A program made the position numbers and the translations under genes. From assembly GCF_000150275.1 (NCBI RefSeq), contig NW_002060949.1, forward strand, positions 989,836-1,053,835: a DNA stretch of 64,000 nt. Reading direction: 5' to 3'. Positions 39,901 through 52,473 of the stretch are shown piece by piece. The DNA comes from Trichoplax adhaerens (Eukaryota; Placozoa; Uniplacotomia; Trichoplacea; Trichoplacidae). Each line of letters starts with the position of its first letter. Positions within the stretch are counted from its first letter, which is position 1. The notes under the pieces are model-generated. The model saw nothing but the letters and a program-made list of their open reading frames with translations, did not search any database and was not told the origin of the DNA.

Positions 39901-41352
39901 CACGACTATTGCATCTGATCTACTTACTGTCATGGAACTTCCTTATTCTATTCTTCATTTTCATACTAGCATATTACCCACATTTCTCTTTATTGTAAGA
40001 GCATACAGAGCGGAATCAAAAGAGTTTCACCTTAAAAAATAAGTTGTTGAATACAGTTCGCAAATAGGATACTAGTAGAGCATACTTCAGTACTTATTTC
40101 TTTATTACACAGATAGCCATAGCAAGTTCTAAGCTAAACAGATTAAGTGAAATTCTTCTTTATGCTATCTTTATTTTTATTTTTTTGAATCGGAGTAGAT
40201 AAAATTCATTAGTCAATAGTTTGATAAAGTATAATGAGGCCAGTGGCGCCTTAACTTAATTGACAGACAATTTAATTCATAGTTGATACTTCACTTCATT
40301 ATCCCTCATCCTTTTAAATACTAAATTGCTATTTAGAATCATTCTAAAAAATTTTTGACGTCATAAACTACGACAAACGATGACTTATTTTGACTACATA
40401 TAATTATTTCAATTATGCAATGAAAATATGTTTAAAAATGATATTTTGCGCTATAATAAATTTAACTGGAACATTCGTTATTGTAAAATGCTAATTAAAT
40501 CTGAACAACATTGGCTTAAAAGCTGCTATTTTTACCTTTAGACTAAATTTTTCTTGCTTTCTATTTATCTATTGATATCCTTTAGTAACAAAACACTGCA
40601 AGAAACATGCCTGTTTCGATTTTATATTCTCTCATCATCTCATGGAAAAGTTTATCTATTCAGCGGAATTATGGTTCTATCCAGTAACCAGCGAGAGCGA
40701 ATTATTAAAGGTCTACCGTAATGATGCGAATGGTAAAACTTTTATCACATCCCGCTATTCCAATATCTCAAGATATAACGATGGATGGATTAACATCGAT
40801 GTAACGTCAGTAGTTAAAAATTGGTTAAATGGTAATGAAGGTCTGTTAAATAGTATCAAGATTTCCTGCAAAACATGCAAAGACAAGGAAATCCCCTTTA
40901 TTGGCACTACTGGTGCATTAAAACCCTTTTTATCTATTAACACAGCTAAGCCAAAATCAAATCCAAAATCGGGAATAGAGAATTTCTTTAAAAGCAGTAG
41001 CTTTAAAAGCAATAACTTTAAAAGCAGTCCAGTAAATGCATGTCGTAAACAATCAACTCATTGCTGCGTCGAAGAATTCTATATTAACTTTAAAGAAATT
41101 GGTTGGTCAGATTGGATTATATCACCTCAAGGCTATACTGCTAATTATTGTCGTGGCACATGTTTTGGTATGGATAGTTTTGGCTATCGGTTGAAAATTT
41201 TACAAAAGCTGTCAGAAGAAGATAATTCGCTCATTCCTTGCTGTTCACCCGGCAAAATGTCCTCGTTAACCATCATTTATCAAGATAGTAACGGCTATTT
41301 ACACTCCGTTATTTTACCGAATATGAGAGTAGAACAGTGTCAATGTTTCTAG
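36942..41352 (+). CDS. TGF-beta superfamily ligand, activin/myostatin-like precursor
   Basis: A secreted dimeric signal that would act through type I/II serine kinase receptors and SMADs. Two exons, 36942-37431 (phase 1) and 40586-41352, give 418 residues. The first in-frame ATG is 36942. A signal peptide covers about residues 1-30. The latency-type propeptide has FRIDRIKAKILRKIRL, like RIEAIKQQILSKLRL of myostatin, then HACFDFIF and AELWFYPV (myostatin CCFFKFSS and AQLWIYL), and GWINIDVTSVVKNWL. The mature domain has nine cysteines (316, 323, 324, 352, 356, 382, 383, 415, 417), the TGF-beta/activin/myostatin pattern with an extra N-terminal pair, plus IGWSDWIISPQGYTANYCRG and CCSPGKMSSL. Oddly, the linker before the mature domain (about 283-315) has repeated FKSS and no arginine, so no RxxR furin site. 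Orthology to one named ligand is not decided. The intron is 3.15 kb. Confidence 0.93.
38935..39036. repeat. Tandem duplication, 2 copies of 50 bp
   Basis: A 50-base unit beginning GAATAATATTTTAATCTTGA is present twice in direct succession (38935-38984 and 38985-39034) without differences that I can see. It lies in the TGF-beta gene intron. Each copy ends with the palindrome CATGATACTAATATCATG. Confidence 0.9.
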
Positions 41353-41613
41353 CCTATATCTTCAATCACTAATATAATGAACCTGGAAATTAGGATACAC
41401 CATTAAATTTCTAATGTAATTTTTCTTTGATTTTTCCTTCTGACCTAAGTTTAATACAAATATCCGTTCTTGCAATTATGTCCATAGTAGAATTAAAAAA
41501 AATAGCTAATTCTACGAAAGAGTAAGACGAGAAATCGAAATGGTGAGTACAGCCTAAACATTTATACAACGATATCAAATTTAGTTATGCAGTGGAATAT
41601 AATATAGCTGCGA

Positions 41614-41690
41614 TAAAGAAGAATAATAAGAGAGAGGGCGAGAGAGAAAAAAAGAGGAAAGAAAGACAAAAGAGAGATAAAGGAGAATAG
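41614..41690. repeat. Purine-rich (GA) tract
   Basis: About 75 bases that are almost entirely A and G on the plus strand, with repeated GAGA. It lies about 260 bases after the TGF-beta stop codon. It could be 3' untranslated sequence or a GAGA-type or triplex-forming element. Confidence 0.7.
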
Positions 41691-42428
41691 TTATTGCCGT
41701 CTCTGCAGTGAAAATTTTATTCTCCATCGGTAGATCTTAATCGCCATCAAGATATCCGATTACCCATATTTAATCACGTTAGTATATAAATGGTTAATAG
41801 GATTGCTATTTGAAGGAAATCTCTAAATGACTCCATATTTTCCAAGATAACTCTACGAGTTAATAATAATTTGCAAAACATTATGCTATGATAAATCAAC
41901 ACGCAACAAATTCTGCTGACAAAAGTAAATTTGTTTTCCTGGTTATATTTTAAACCTTCAATTATAACATAAGAAAAGAACACTAATAACAACTGCAATA
42001 GTGATATGTAACCGGTACATAATCAAGGCATTATTTTACTTCACTAGAAGATATGGAGAGAAGCTATAATAAATGTTGTATTCCGTACTAATTTTAACCG
42101 TCGGTATCTTGGTATGATATGATATTGTTGTTTTTTCATCATCCATCAATTTCAAGCTATGACGTCAAGAGCAAATATTGTAACCCGGTTAATCATGCCA
42201 ATTCATGTTTAACGTTATATTCATTATTTTTTAAAAATAATTTCTTTTATTTGTTTCTAATTAAGGTTAAAAAGTCTTTCAATATCTTCAGTATGTTTTC
42301 TCATGATTGCCAAGTATCTACAATTCATGTTATCTTTTAAAAAGAAATCATGTTTGTTTCCTTCTGTCATGGAATAGATTGGAAGATGTTGATAAATAAG
42401 TTAGTTAATCAATCTTCAATTAACGGTG

Positions 42429-42464
42429 TTAATTAATTAATTAATTACGGTAATTAATTAATTC
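42429..42464. repeat. TTAA/TAATTA array
   Basis: Overlapping TTAATTAA units on both sides of ACGG make a near-palindrome of about 35 bases. Homeodomain proteins bind TAATTA, so this is a dense potential site cluster, but the background is AT-rich and the tract may simply be a microsatellite. Confidence 0.6.
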
Positions 42465-44872
42465 ATTCTATTATTATCAAGCTGAATGCTGGCATGCCAT
42501 GAAAGTTGTTGAATTTGTTTCAATTATTTTTCCGCCTGCATACTGCTTAACACCTAGTTAGCAACATTCTAGATTATAAGTTGCATAACTGTTTCTGAAT
42601 TTTGGATTCATTTCAGTTCTATGTATTCTAATTATTCTTAATAATTAATATTAAAAGGTATTCTTAAGTTTCAGCATGATCGATAATGATTAATATCTTT
42701 GACGTGAAAATGATAGAATTGCTATTTGGCAATTTTTCATCAATACAATGCAATTTAAAAGCTATTACCTTATTTAAATAACATTTGAATCAATTCTGCC
42801 ATGCTACATGTTAAGAAATTATAAATTTGAAGATTCGCCATCTTATCATGTTATCATGTCCTAATATTTGCTCATCCATAGATCTTGCATGAATGAAAGC
42901 ATTGTTATTCGCCATTTTCTACAAGTGAAAACTATTCTTGAAATTGATTTAACTTTCTGCCTTCATTTCTATTTGATTCCACTGATAATAATTATAATCT
43001 AATTGCAATATTATAACCGGTATTAATAATCTATTATAGCAATGATTGCTGTTATTCCTTTCATAGAGGAAGATTGTAAACAATAAGATGATAAGTTTGA
43101 ATTATTTCTTTCTCGCCAGGCGTACATTTATATCATACAGGGTAATGCTGGTTTTACCTTTAGGTGATTACTAATCATAACCATTTACTAACTTTATTCG
43201 CTATACTACACTCGTATTTAGAACTGCTACCGTAAAGCTTTTTTGTTTTATTCTTGTCTACTTATAGTGATATTTAAAGAGTTATTACATTTATCTCATA
43301 CTATCGCTATTGTATCAATTTTATTCAGTGGTCTTTATTTGATCAAAACACTTGAGTATTGACATGGCTCGCCATTATGATGGCCGCAACAGAATGTATT
43401 CCTTCTTTAGCATGTACTCATTCACTTTTATTTGATATCATGCCTATGTAAGTTTAGCATTACTTCCGATAAGTGAAAAGTTTACTATTGTAAGCAATTC
43501 AAGAAACTTGTAATATGTCCGTGTTGATTATTATGGTTTGAATAGTATTCTAAGCTATAAGCTGTTTAATATCATAGCTGTGCTAATTTATCAATAATTA
43601 CATGGCCTTGATTTACTATTATCACTATAACCGCTACATAAATGTACTTTATTAATTTTTTTACCTCTCTCATTACCATTCCTGTGCCTTTTCTGATTTC
43701 ATTACATCCTATAATTGGATTCATCTGATCTGATACTGATCACTATTATGATAATATCAAATTATTTGATAACATTTTTAATTGATAATTGTATTTACAT
43801 GATGATATCGAATCGGTTAATGCCAATAATAGTTCCAATAAAGGTTTCCCATCTAATGGAAGATTGTATTAAAAAACCTTTGTCTTACAGTAATATGTGT
43901 ATAATCCTTTCAAAGCAATTCGGGTAGCAATTCTTACGGTTGATACGTTATCATCGTCTCAAAATCAAGTTAAATAAATTATATTATGGTAGTAACTGAT
44001 TTAAATTAAAAATTCATTTATTATATTAATGTTTAAAATTTATATTTTAAAAAGCATCAATTAGAAACTACCGCTAATGCTACTTATTTTCCTTTTCAGA
44101 AATCTTAGTAGTGGATAAAATTGCAGATAGTCATGATAATCAGGGACTATCAAATATTATACGTTGTTTGATAACTTCAACCGAAAAACGCCTTATTTAT
44201 ATGCATGACTACATTCATAATGCGTTTAGTACTTGGGTATAATGACTAAACAGTTAATTTAGCACCCAAATTTTTTAGCAATTTACACGCCTACATATGA
44301 AAGAATATATCATTTACAATAAAATATGGATAAATGGATGCTATGGATAAGTTTTTCGTTTGGTTAAACTTCGCATAAAATCTTGAATACGATGTAGATC
44401 TACTGTTCACGGTGTAAATAACTATGACATGAAAAGTGCACGGTTTCCAATTACATCCCAAAATTAATTAAATTATTAACAATAGAGTGTTAACTCCCAA
44501 CTTAATTACAGAAGGTATGACATCACTGCGATAATTAGCAAATGATGCGCGATATGTTCGAATAATAGCTATAAATCTTGTATAAGAATCATTTATACAG
44601 CAATATACCGGATTACATAGAGAGTAATTTGGTAAGGCAAAAATATAAATGTGCGAACTATACACCAATCTATGCAAAATACTGCTGATTGATATGGTTA
44701 CTAACGCTTTTCACATAATTTACATGGGTGATGCTATAAAATATCGAAATTAATTGCATTACAATTAAATACCAAAAAAGTTACTCTGAACATTTATGCT
44801 CGATTAATAATTATTATAATATACAGTAAAGATATGACTACAGCAAGTATTGTTGCGCTGTCTATCCAATTA

Positions 44873-47800
44873 CTAATCATCCCAGGTCCTCATATCTGTA
44901 TCAATTGACGTACAATTATATGCTGCATAGAGCAGCTTTTCCTCGGCTACCTTGGGACTGTAAAGTGACATAGTGTTAGATAATTTTTCACTAGTATTTC
45001 AAGAAGTAGGAGTTACATTTCAATGATTATGAGACTTTTGCACTAGTAATGAAAGAAAATCTAAGTAAAATATACCTAGTATATTCCGGGAGAAAAAGAG
45101 TACTAGAACAAGTTGCTGATTCAGGCAAAGAGTCTTCAGCGGCTCCACTAGATATGATTGTAAGGTATAAACATTAGGTAGGCTAAAGTTTAACAGTAAA
45201 AGCTGTATAGCTTCAAAAGTTAGATTTTACCTTCTACTCGGGCAAATAAAAAGAGGAGCAGGCAAACGCCTCCTACCAGTGACAAATCTTAACAATCTGC
45301 TTCTATCTTCTACAATCATAACGATATATTGGCTTGTATAATTGTAGATGTCTATAAATTCAAGTTAACTAGAGTAAGTTTTATAAAACTCGTACCATTC
45401 GAAAAATTCTCTAGTGCCTTCCAGAAATACTTCACTCTCGAATCATCGACTTCAATGTCTTCATAGCGAGCTAAACATTAAGTCATTTAAACCTCAATTA
45501 TAAGCATTAATACAAAATTTTTTTGCTCCAGTTATTAACTTAGGATATTTGCAAATAACCGATATTCTTCAACTCTTGAACAGTTATTTCTGGATTTCCA
45601 CAAATTCTTTTTTCCAGTTCTTGCCAAGTAAGTATATGTAATACTGCTTTTGGTATCACCCTCAATAACCCTTTTTTTATACTTCGAATCTGTGACATGC
45701 AATAGGTGCAAGTTAGATAAGTATCTCAATGTATAGCTTTTTACTCGATGATATTGTACTTAGGATGTTGATCTACACCTGGTCATCAACTTCATGAAGT
45801 CTAGCTTCGCGAACAAGCTGAACGTAATGCAGTCTGTCTTCATATAGCACTGAAGTCTCTGATCCATTAGATTTTAAATCAACTGTTGATCCATCACTAA
45901 GGTTCTTCGATAAATGCAAGAAATAAAAATTGTAAAAATATGAAATATGAAAACTTAAAAATACAAATATAGAAGTACATACTGTAGAATACGTTAAGGC
46001 ATCAGCGTAATCATTGTTAAACCTTTCTTCACTCATTGATTCCAAAGCAACCAAGAGTCTGACTATAGCTTCGTCAACTGTAGAATAATCTTCCCAGGTA
46101 ACAACTTCTCCGGTTAATTTTTTCCATATAAATGATGGCAGTGATAATACTAAACACTCACGACTACGAAAACACGCGCCCATAAGTTGTCCAATCCATT
46201 CATATTTGGTAAATTCTTTGCAGGCAGGGTTAGGAATGTAGCCATCACGATGAATATTAGCTGCATCGTGCGCCTTAGCGTACGTATAACGATTACGAAA
46301 TGAATTAGTACGAATCTTGATCTAGGCTTCATGAGACTTTTGATTACCTGATTACAGCTACGGATGAAAAATGGTAAAGGTATTTGAACATCTTCAGCAC
46401 TTGGACATAATTCTTCGGCGATATCAGCAAGAGAATCACGAAAGCCTCCACCTTTAAATAAATTATAAGATTTAGAGCTACAATCGCGTACAATTTAGTT
46501 GCATAATTAAGATAGATGTACTGCTAGTTTGGAAAATATTAAATGAAAGACGTCAAAAGTTTTCCTGACCTTGATCGATGATACCTTCAGATACAAATTT
46601 ACATTCCCACCATTGTTCGTATTGTATAGACCATCTGACAGGTATTAATAGTACTTATTAATTAATTCATGATATAAGAGATCTAATTTATGACTTGCAC
46701 ATTAATCAATATGCTAACCGATAATCTAATCGAAATCTACAATTTTCTGGCCTTAGTTCGTTATATAGCTGAAATTGAAAATAGTTAGTAAATAAATAAG
46801 AGAGTACGTACAGGATAGAGTGCAAATAAGAAACCTGGTTAAAAAGAGCATTTTCCGCGGTAGGATCGCGGGATGTATCACTTTTGTGCTCGGAAGCTAA
46901 TCGTCGGTCGAGATAAACTTTGGGAATTGGTTCAGGAACGCATCTACAACGGAAAAATTACTATTACTATAGTACATCTTCAGCATGCTAATTAGGTCAA
47001 GGAAAGCAGGAAAGTGTGCTGTATAATCAAATGATAGTTACTTAGTTTGGGAATCTCTGAGTAATCTTTCAATTAAAGCTAGCCTCCGTTTCGATAGCTG
47101 TAATATTTGTCTAACAGCCTATTTACAAGGAAACATCATGAGAATTTACAAACTAATTTGAAATACATTTACAGTATCGCAAATATGACTATACCTTAAA
47201 GTTACAAATATTCGTACACTCTTCTGACCAATCTGGAATTACCAGATTAATCACACTGTCAAATAGCTCGTTAAATCTATATAACAAACAAATTCAGCGA
47301 ATAAATGTCATTTTATTATCCACATGTTTGCATGGCTTTATCCTAAACTATAAATGCTCTTGGCTATGTTTACGAAATTAACTGTAAAATTTTAATACCT
47401 TAAAATTGCCATTGAGCGATAATATAATGCTTCTGGATTAAAATTTGCCAAAAGTGGAAATCTGTAGATAATCCAAGATCAATTTCAATATTATACAGCT
47501 TTAGTCGATAGAAAGTTTCTCTAACATACCTCTCTATCTTTTTGTTTTTGAGTAAGTCAATCGTTAAACTACTGGATATATCGGAAGAAGTTATGATCTT
47601 AATACCATGAATTCTGGTATCAATCCCTTCATCTAGATCGAATGAAAAGTATTAGCATATAATGTCAATATAATCATGTACTGCACAATTTCTAAATATA
47701 CCTTTGCATTCTTTAATTCGTATTTCTATTTCTGGTAAGTATTCGGCCATATCTTGCAAAATTGTAACATCTGACATTTTGGTGCTATGTAATATAGTAA

Positions 47801-50800
47801 GTAAAACCACATTAATCTGTATCAAAATATCGAGTAAACTGAAAAATATATTAAAATACCAGTCCATTAGGACTTCGGCCATTTTTCTCATATCATCATG
47901 ATCGCCACCTTTCACTTCGATTAAATGCGGCATATAATTATCATCGTTGGGATCGACGGTTACAAGTAGGCATCTGTAAAACATAACAGGTAGACGGTTA
48001 ATAGTTAAAAAGTGAGATAAATTACTTCTAAAAGAACGGGTGACACTTTGCATTTAAGTAAATGCTTTACATAGATACAGCTGATCGCGTATAACGTACT
48101 TAATTATAACTCCTTTCTTTATTCTTAATCTAATCCAATGGCATCCCTGTGAGCCGTCAGATTCCCAATAAGAAGATTGATTACCATCTGTCAACGCATC
48201 CTTGTCTTCTTCCATCTTACATAAAGCAATTGTTTATGATTTATTATCAATCCAAGCAACACTTACAAAATATTCGGCCTTTTACAATGCATCATATTTT
48301 TGATCGGAAAGGTCAAAGTTCTAAATTTACCGAAGAAACAGCAATACTTTCAACATAGTCTTTTAGATTTCCATATGCAGTGTTCCCATTATCCATATTT
48401 TCTGATAAATAAGTAGCTAATAATTTATTGTGTTCTAATTTCCAATTTTTAGGTGGAATACTAAGTTTGTGTTCTAATTCCACATCACTTGGTGGTAAGG
48501 TGAAAGGATATAATAACTGTAACGAATATGCATTTTCAACGGCAATTTCCCACCTGTTACAATATCAGAATAACCAAAGTACTTTTAAATTAAGAGTTCA
48601 TATATCTACCATAAAGCAGCATTTAAGTAACATTTAAAATATGATTTAGAGAAGAGAAGCGCAATATGTATACTTATATACTAAAGTCTCTTAATAAATC
48701 TATACAGCTTTGTTAAGAACATGGTATCTTATAGAAACACTTGAGGTTAAAATCTTAATCTGTAAACATATAAAGATAGCAACAGTTATCACAACATTAG
48801 TTGATCCACTCTAGACGATGTAATCACAAGTGCTTTAAATGCAAAAATAAGCAATGTCTGTTTTCGAAGTTTTCATATAGTCTTCATGAGTGATTTTTAC
48901 GAAATATTGATCGTAAATACAGCATTTATACATAGACGTTCAGAAGAATGTTTACTACATCAACACTGTTAAAGCTGAAAATTTAGATTTATATTACAAA
49001 ATACGTACATATTATTGTATTGGATTTAAAAATATTTGTATAGTTGATCCCTGTTTGGCTGTAAATATCTGACTAGACTAAAACAATATGGCTTTTGCCA
49101 TTTGTATTGAAGTCTCAGCTAATCATATATAGCTGAAAGTATACGGTATTGGGAAGATTGATGCAATTGCAATTAACTTTCTTAAGTTTGTAATGACAGT
49201 AGCCCAACTACCACAATACGAATACTCATTATTACGCAAGGGATGCTGAATAAGAATAATTAAAGCGATATAGCTAGTTATCTTGCAAATTGATAGACAC
49301 TGGCGTAGTTACTAGCTTTAGGAACTGATCATATTCGAATTTAATTGTCTAATAATGTGTAATAATAAAAAGTAGATAGATGGCAATTTAGAATGTCTTG
49401 AAAAAAACAGCATAATATTAATAGTAGTGAACTACATGTTATAACGCGGGTAATACTATACATACGATATTTAAGATATACGAAATATTTATTCACGGAA
49501 TTCAAGTCTGATGATCCTAGTCTTTTACTAGAATAATTAATTACTAAGAACTAGCCTACTGTATATTACCTTTCATGACATGAAAAGGAAAAATGATCTA
49601 AATTGAACTATTTAGTCGAATTTCACAATATCTAAGCACACAAAATTCAGTACAGTACATGTGCTAGTGCACCATTGGATATGTGTGATTACTTTAATAG
49701 CTGCGTGGATCTTAAGATGGTTTATTTAACACGATATGCAATGTTAAACTGGGAATTGAGACGTAAAATCAAATGATACACTGTACTGTACTGCATGAAT
49801 GTCCAGTACTATCAGGGTATGGATTAATCCATGACTAGAGACTTTTAATATCTTATGTTCCATACCGAATGGAATATATTTTTAGATTTGCTATTGGCTT
49901 ACCCGTTTCGTTCGAGTCTACAAGCTTCAGTACTATCAGGTAGTGCCGAATAATCAAGCTGCAACGGAAAACCATTTCCTTTAGGTCTGCTATTGCTGTC
50001 AGCATGAAAATTATTACTTGATGAAACAAGGATCCAACCCTCGTGTTCCTTTCCAAAGTACTGATGATCTTGTCCTGCCTATCAATTATTTTGATCAATC
50101 ATGTCAAGTATTCATTTCTCACTGCAGTTATTATAAGATTGCATGACGCTCGTGACCATTTCTAAGCCATCACAACACTAGCATTATTTGTTTATTGCGA
50201 TTTGTAGTATTAAGCACAAACAATTACTACCATCACATATAGTACAGTACAGTACAGTAATTAACTGTGCAAGAAATGATTGTCGATTTACAGTTGGTAT
50301 TGAGGTATTTGCGATTTATCAAAGAATTTTACACCAAATACTAAATCCATCTTGTAGTAATAATACAACTGATCCATCAACATTTTGGGTATTAGCTGAA
50401 ATGATTACTATGGTACTAGTTATTATTTCTTACTAAACGTATATTACTGTATACTGGTCTGGCAATAAAGGATGCGCATAGACAATTACATAGTACCGGT
50501 GTTGGCCGATTTGAGAATCAACTGATATCTATCAACATTAGAATCAAGATAGTATTGCATCCATTTAAGGTTGGCAACATGAACACTAGTGGCTATGCAG
50601 TAGTAGAGTTTGTATTATTTTAACTCACTGTATTATAGCATACAAGTAAGACAATTTTACAGTTCGGTTTGATGTTCAAAAGATGCATCAAACATTGATA
50701 TTGGCAAATATGGAATGGATTGTTGATTTCACGCAATCAATCATTTATATAAGCTAGAAAATAATATTCTGCTCATCGAGTCATGGTCCCCAAAATACAA

Positions 50801-51106
50801 GCTAACGGAACTCACTTGACTTATCTTACGCCATGTTCCTTCGTTGGTACACCATTCGTTACCATATAGATAAATTGGTTGTTTAAGATTACCAACGTTA
50901 AGTTTGATTAATAATTTTGAAGTTGCAGTTGCTTCCTCAAAGACCGATATACAGTCTCCCTTGTAATGCTTGATTTGATACGGCAATAATGTAGGCACAT
51001 AGCAGAACCCCTTAGGAAGAGGCCTCGCATTTTCAATGCTATCAATACAATCAACTAGACAGCGGATTTTGCCTAATTTTTTACGATAATGGTCATATCC
51101 AAACAT
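44873..51106 (-). CDS. HECTD3: HECTD3 E3 ubiquitin-protein ligase, complete, 21 exons
   Basis: A HECT-type ligase with an N-terminal DOC (APC10-like) domain. Minus-strand exons: 50816-51106, 49903-50078, 48331-48553, 48100-48215, 47860-47973, 47702-47784, 47530-47632, 47399-47461, 47195-47276, 47042-47118, 46835-46943, 46719-46768, 46570-46634, 46348-46451, 45983-46321, 45779-45904, 45560-45689, 45396-45470, 45231-45309, 45076-45147, 44873-44957. All phases agree: 853 residues (human 861). The DOC part (about 200-370) has [17 protein letters not shown]. The HECT domain includes [35 protein letters not shown] and [18 protein letters not shown]. The catalytic cysteine is C815 (codon 45108-45110) in [14 protein letters not shown], equivalent to human C823. 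The C-terminus [12 protein letters not shown] is also conserved. An in-frame stop two codons upstream supports the ATG at 51106. Confidence 0.97.
50188..50436 (+). other. Antisense ORF in HECTD3 intron 1 (weak)
   Basis: An 82-codon ORF on the plus strand inside HECTD3 intron 1. The part after the short TACAG motif at 50235-50262 reads with fairly normal codon variety and ends in a hydrophobic stretch ([12 protein letters not shown]). I do not recognise it and see no partner exon. It may be a chance ORF. Confidence 0.12.
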
Positions 51107-51135
51107 AATTTAGCAATATTTCAATGTTCAATTAG

Positions 51136-52473
51136 TTATCTAAGGTAAGGCCCCAGCCTAAAATTGAAAATGCTAGTAACCTTTAGAAAGTTTGTCAACC
51201 ACCACAGGCCACCGGTCACTGGTCTAAAGCGTAATGAATCCAGTGCATAGCGAAAGCTGTCATCTCTGTACCACTGTCTAGTACAGTACAGGACATTGCG
51301 ACGGTACAATACTGTACAGTGTACAGTACACTTTATGAATTCACGTACGGTAGAGTACAGTACACAGTACCGTATCATAAGAAGATTGTTTACCTTTTAC
51401 CATCTACAGTCTACAGTACATTGTACAGTACAGTATCGTACTGTACTGTACAATATACTGTAGTACTGTACACTGTACAATTGTACTGTACTGTACACTC
51501 ACTGTACAGTACAGTACAGTACAGTACACTAGTGCAGTGTATAGTACTGTAAAATCTGTTCCAAAACCCCCAATTTTGATACAAAAATCCGTATTAGCCA
51601 AGCCAGTCCCGTCATATCCTGTTGTCCACCTGTACACTGTACAGTACGTACAGTACACGTGTACGGTACAATGTACTGTACATTACACGATGCACGATAC
51701 AATGTACTGTGTGGTACAAGTGTACTGTACAGTACTGTACATTGTACTGTCGATAAAATAAAAAAATTCAAAATATGTTTGCGTATTATACTGTACAGTA
51801 CAATCAGTACAGTAGTAAATCCACTACAGTAATTGAAGTACAGTACAGTTATTTCCATATTAGATCCATTATTCACATCAACTAGCACGTTACAGATACA
51901 TTCACGGTTCACCAAGTCTTCATCGACGGATCCATATGACATTGGACGTAACTTTGTGCCCCTAAAATTCATCTACAAATCAGCCGAAATACAGTACTGT
52001 ACTGTATAGTAAGTATACAGTGTATACTGTACTCAGTGTACAGTACAACACTGTATCAACACTTTGCAAATAGACTCAGTCTATCACAGTCCACGTGTAC
52101 AGTACTGTACAGTACTGTAGACTCTCTTTCTGCCGCCCATCGATTCATAATGGTTGACTTCATTACAGTACTGGTTCTATACTGTACAGTACACCGTATA
52201 TATACCGTACAGTATACATAGTATACAGTACAGTATATAGTAGGTCAATTACCCTTAAAGAATGGACACGGTATCGTACTAGTACAGAGTACGTTCGCAA
52301 AAGAGTGACGTACTGCAGTAGGAGGTTGACATTGACAGTCACTTTTGACGCAGGCGATAACGAAAGACATTCTATCGTGTGTGATGGTGGCAGTAAATCT
52401 TCATTGATTTCAATTGGATTGGAAGTTCTCTCAAGCATTATTTTACCCGTCTGCAAACATTAGCCATTGCCAT
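51136..52473 (-). CDS. Tentative small gene of unknown function, or long 5' region of HECTD3
   Basis: Five minus-strand segments can be joined in frame: 52447-52473 (start in GCGAAATGG), 52253-52312, 51842-51972, 51548-51629 and 51136-51273, giving 145 residues. Junctions at 52313 (CCTCCTACTGCAG) and 51973 (GATTTGTAG) are good acceptors, but the donors near 51841 and 51547 fall inside TACAG repeats, so their choice is uncertain. The first two segments encode a basic, Arg-rich, Asp/Glu-free stretch that could be a mitochondrial presequence. The third has SYGSVDEDLVNRECICNVLV. I do not recognise the family. Its introns would consist almost wholly of palindrome repeat, and its stop lies only 29 bases before the HECTD3 start codon. 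It could equally be non-coding leader sequence. Confidence 0.28.
51282..52240. repeat. TACAG/CTGTA palindrome cluster C
   Basis: The largest cluster, in three dense blocks (about 51282-51550, 51640-51850 and 51990-52240) separated by unique exon-like sequence. At 51502-51526 one CTGTA is followed by four direct copies of CAGTA, showing both the pentamer and the orientation switch. It begins about 175 bases upstream of the HECTD3 start codon and lies between HECTD3 and MFSD14, which are transcribed divergently. Confidence 0.9.

Larger units (their letters stand above)
41353..44872. other. Intergenic, TGF-beta gene to HECTD3 (convergent 3' flanks)
   Basis: About 3.5 kb between two stop codons. 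It holds the 3' untranslated regions, a purine-rich tract at 41614-41690 and a run of TAATTA words at 42429-42464. Several ORFs of about 70 codons (for example at 42119 and 43715) are composed of AT-rich codons and show no similarity. I find no exon pair. Confidence 0.5.

Noticed and set aside
43715-43927. 70-codon plus-strand ORF between the TGF-beta gene and HECTD3
   Set aside because: Ile/Met/Leu-rich string from AT-rich DNA with no family resemblance. It could not be linked to another exon.
45535-45729. 64-codon minus-strand ORF inside HECTD3
   Set aside because: It is the wrong frame of HECTD3 exon 17. The true frame encodes [18 protein letters not shown] and splices at 45560.
48149-48637. 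Two plus-strand ORFs of 69 codons
   Set aside because: They are antisense shadows of HECTD3 exons 3 and 4 (48331-48553 and 48100-48215).
51319-51761. Several overlapping ORFs on both strands rich in Tyr, Cys, Thr, Val and Gln
   Set aside because: They are translation of the TACAG/CTGTA repeat, which lacks stop codons in several frames. Composition is set by the repeat, not by a protein.
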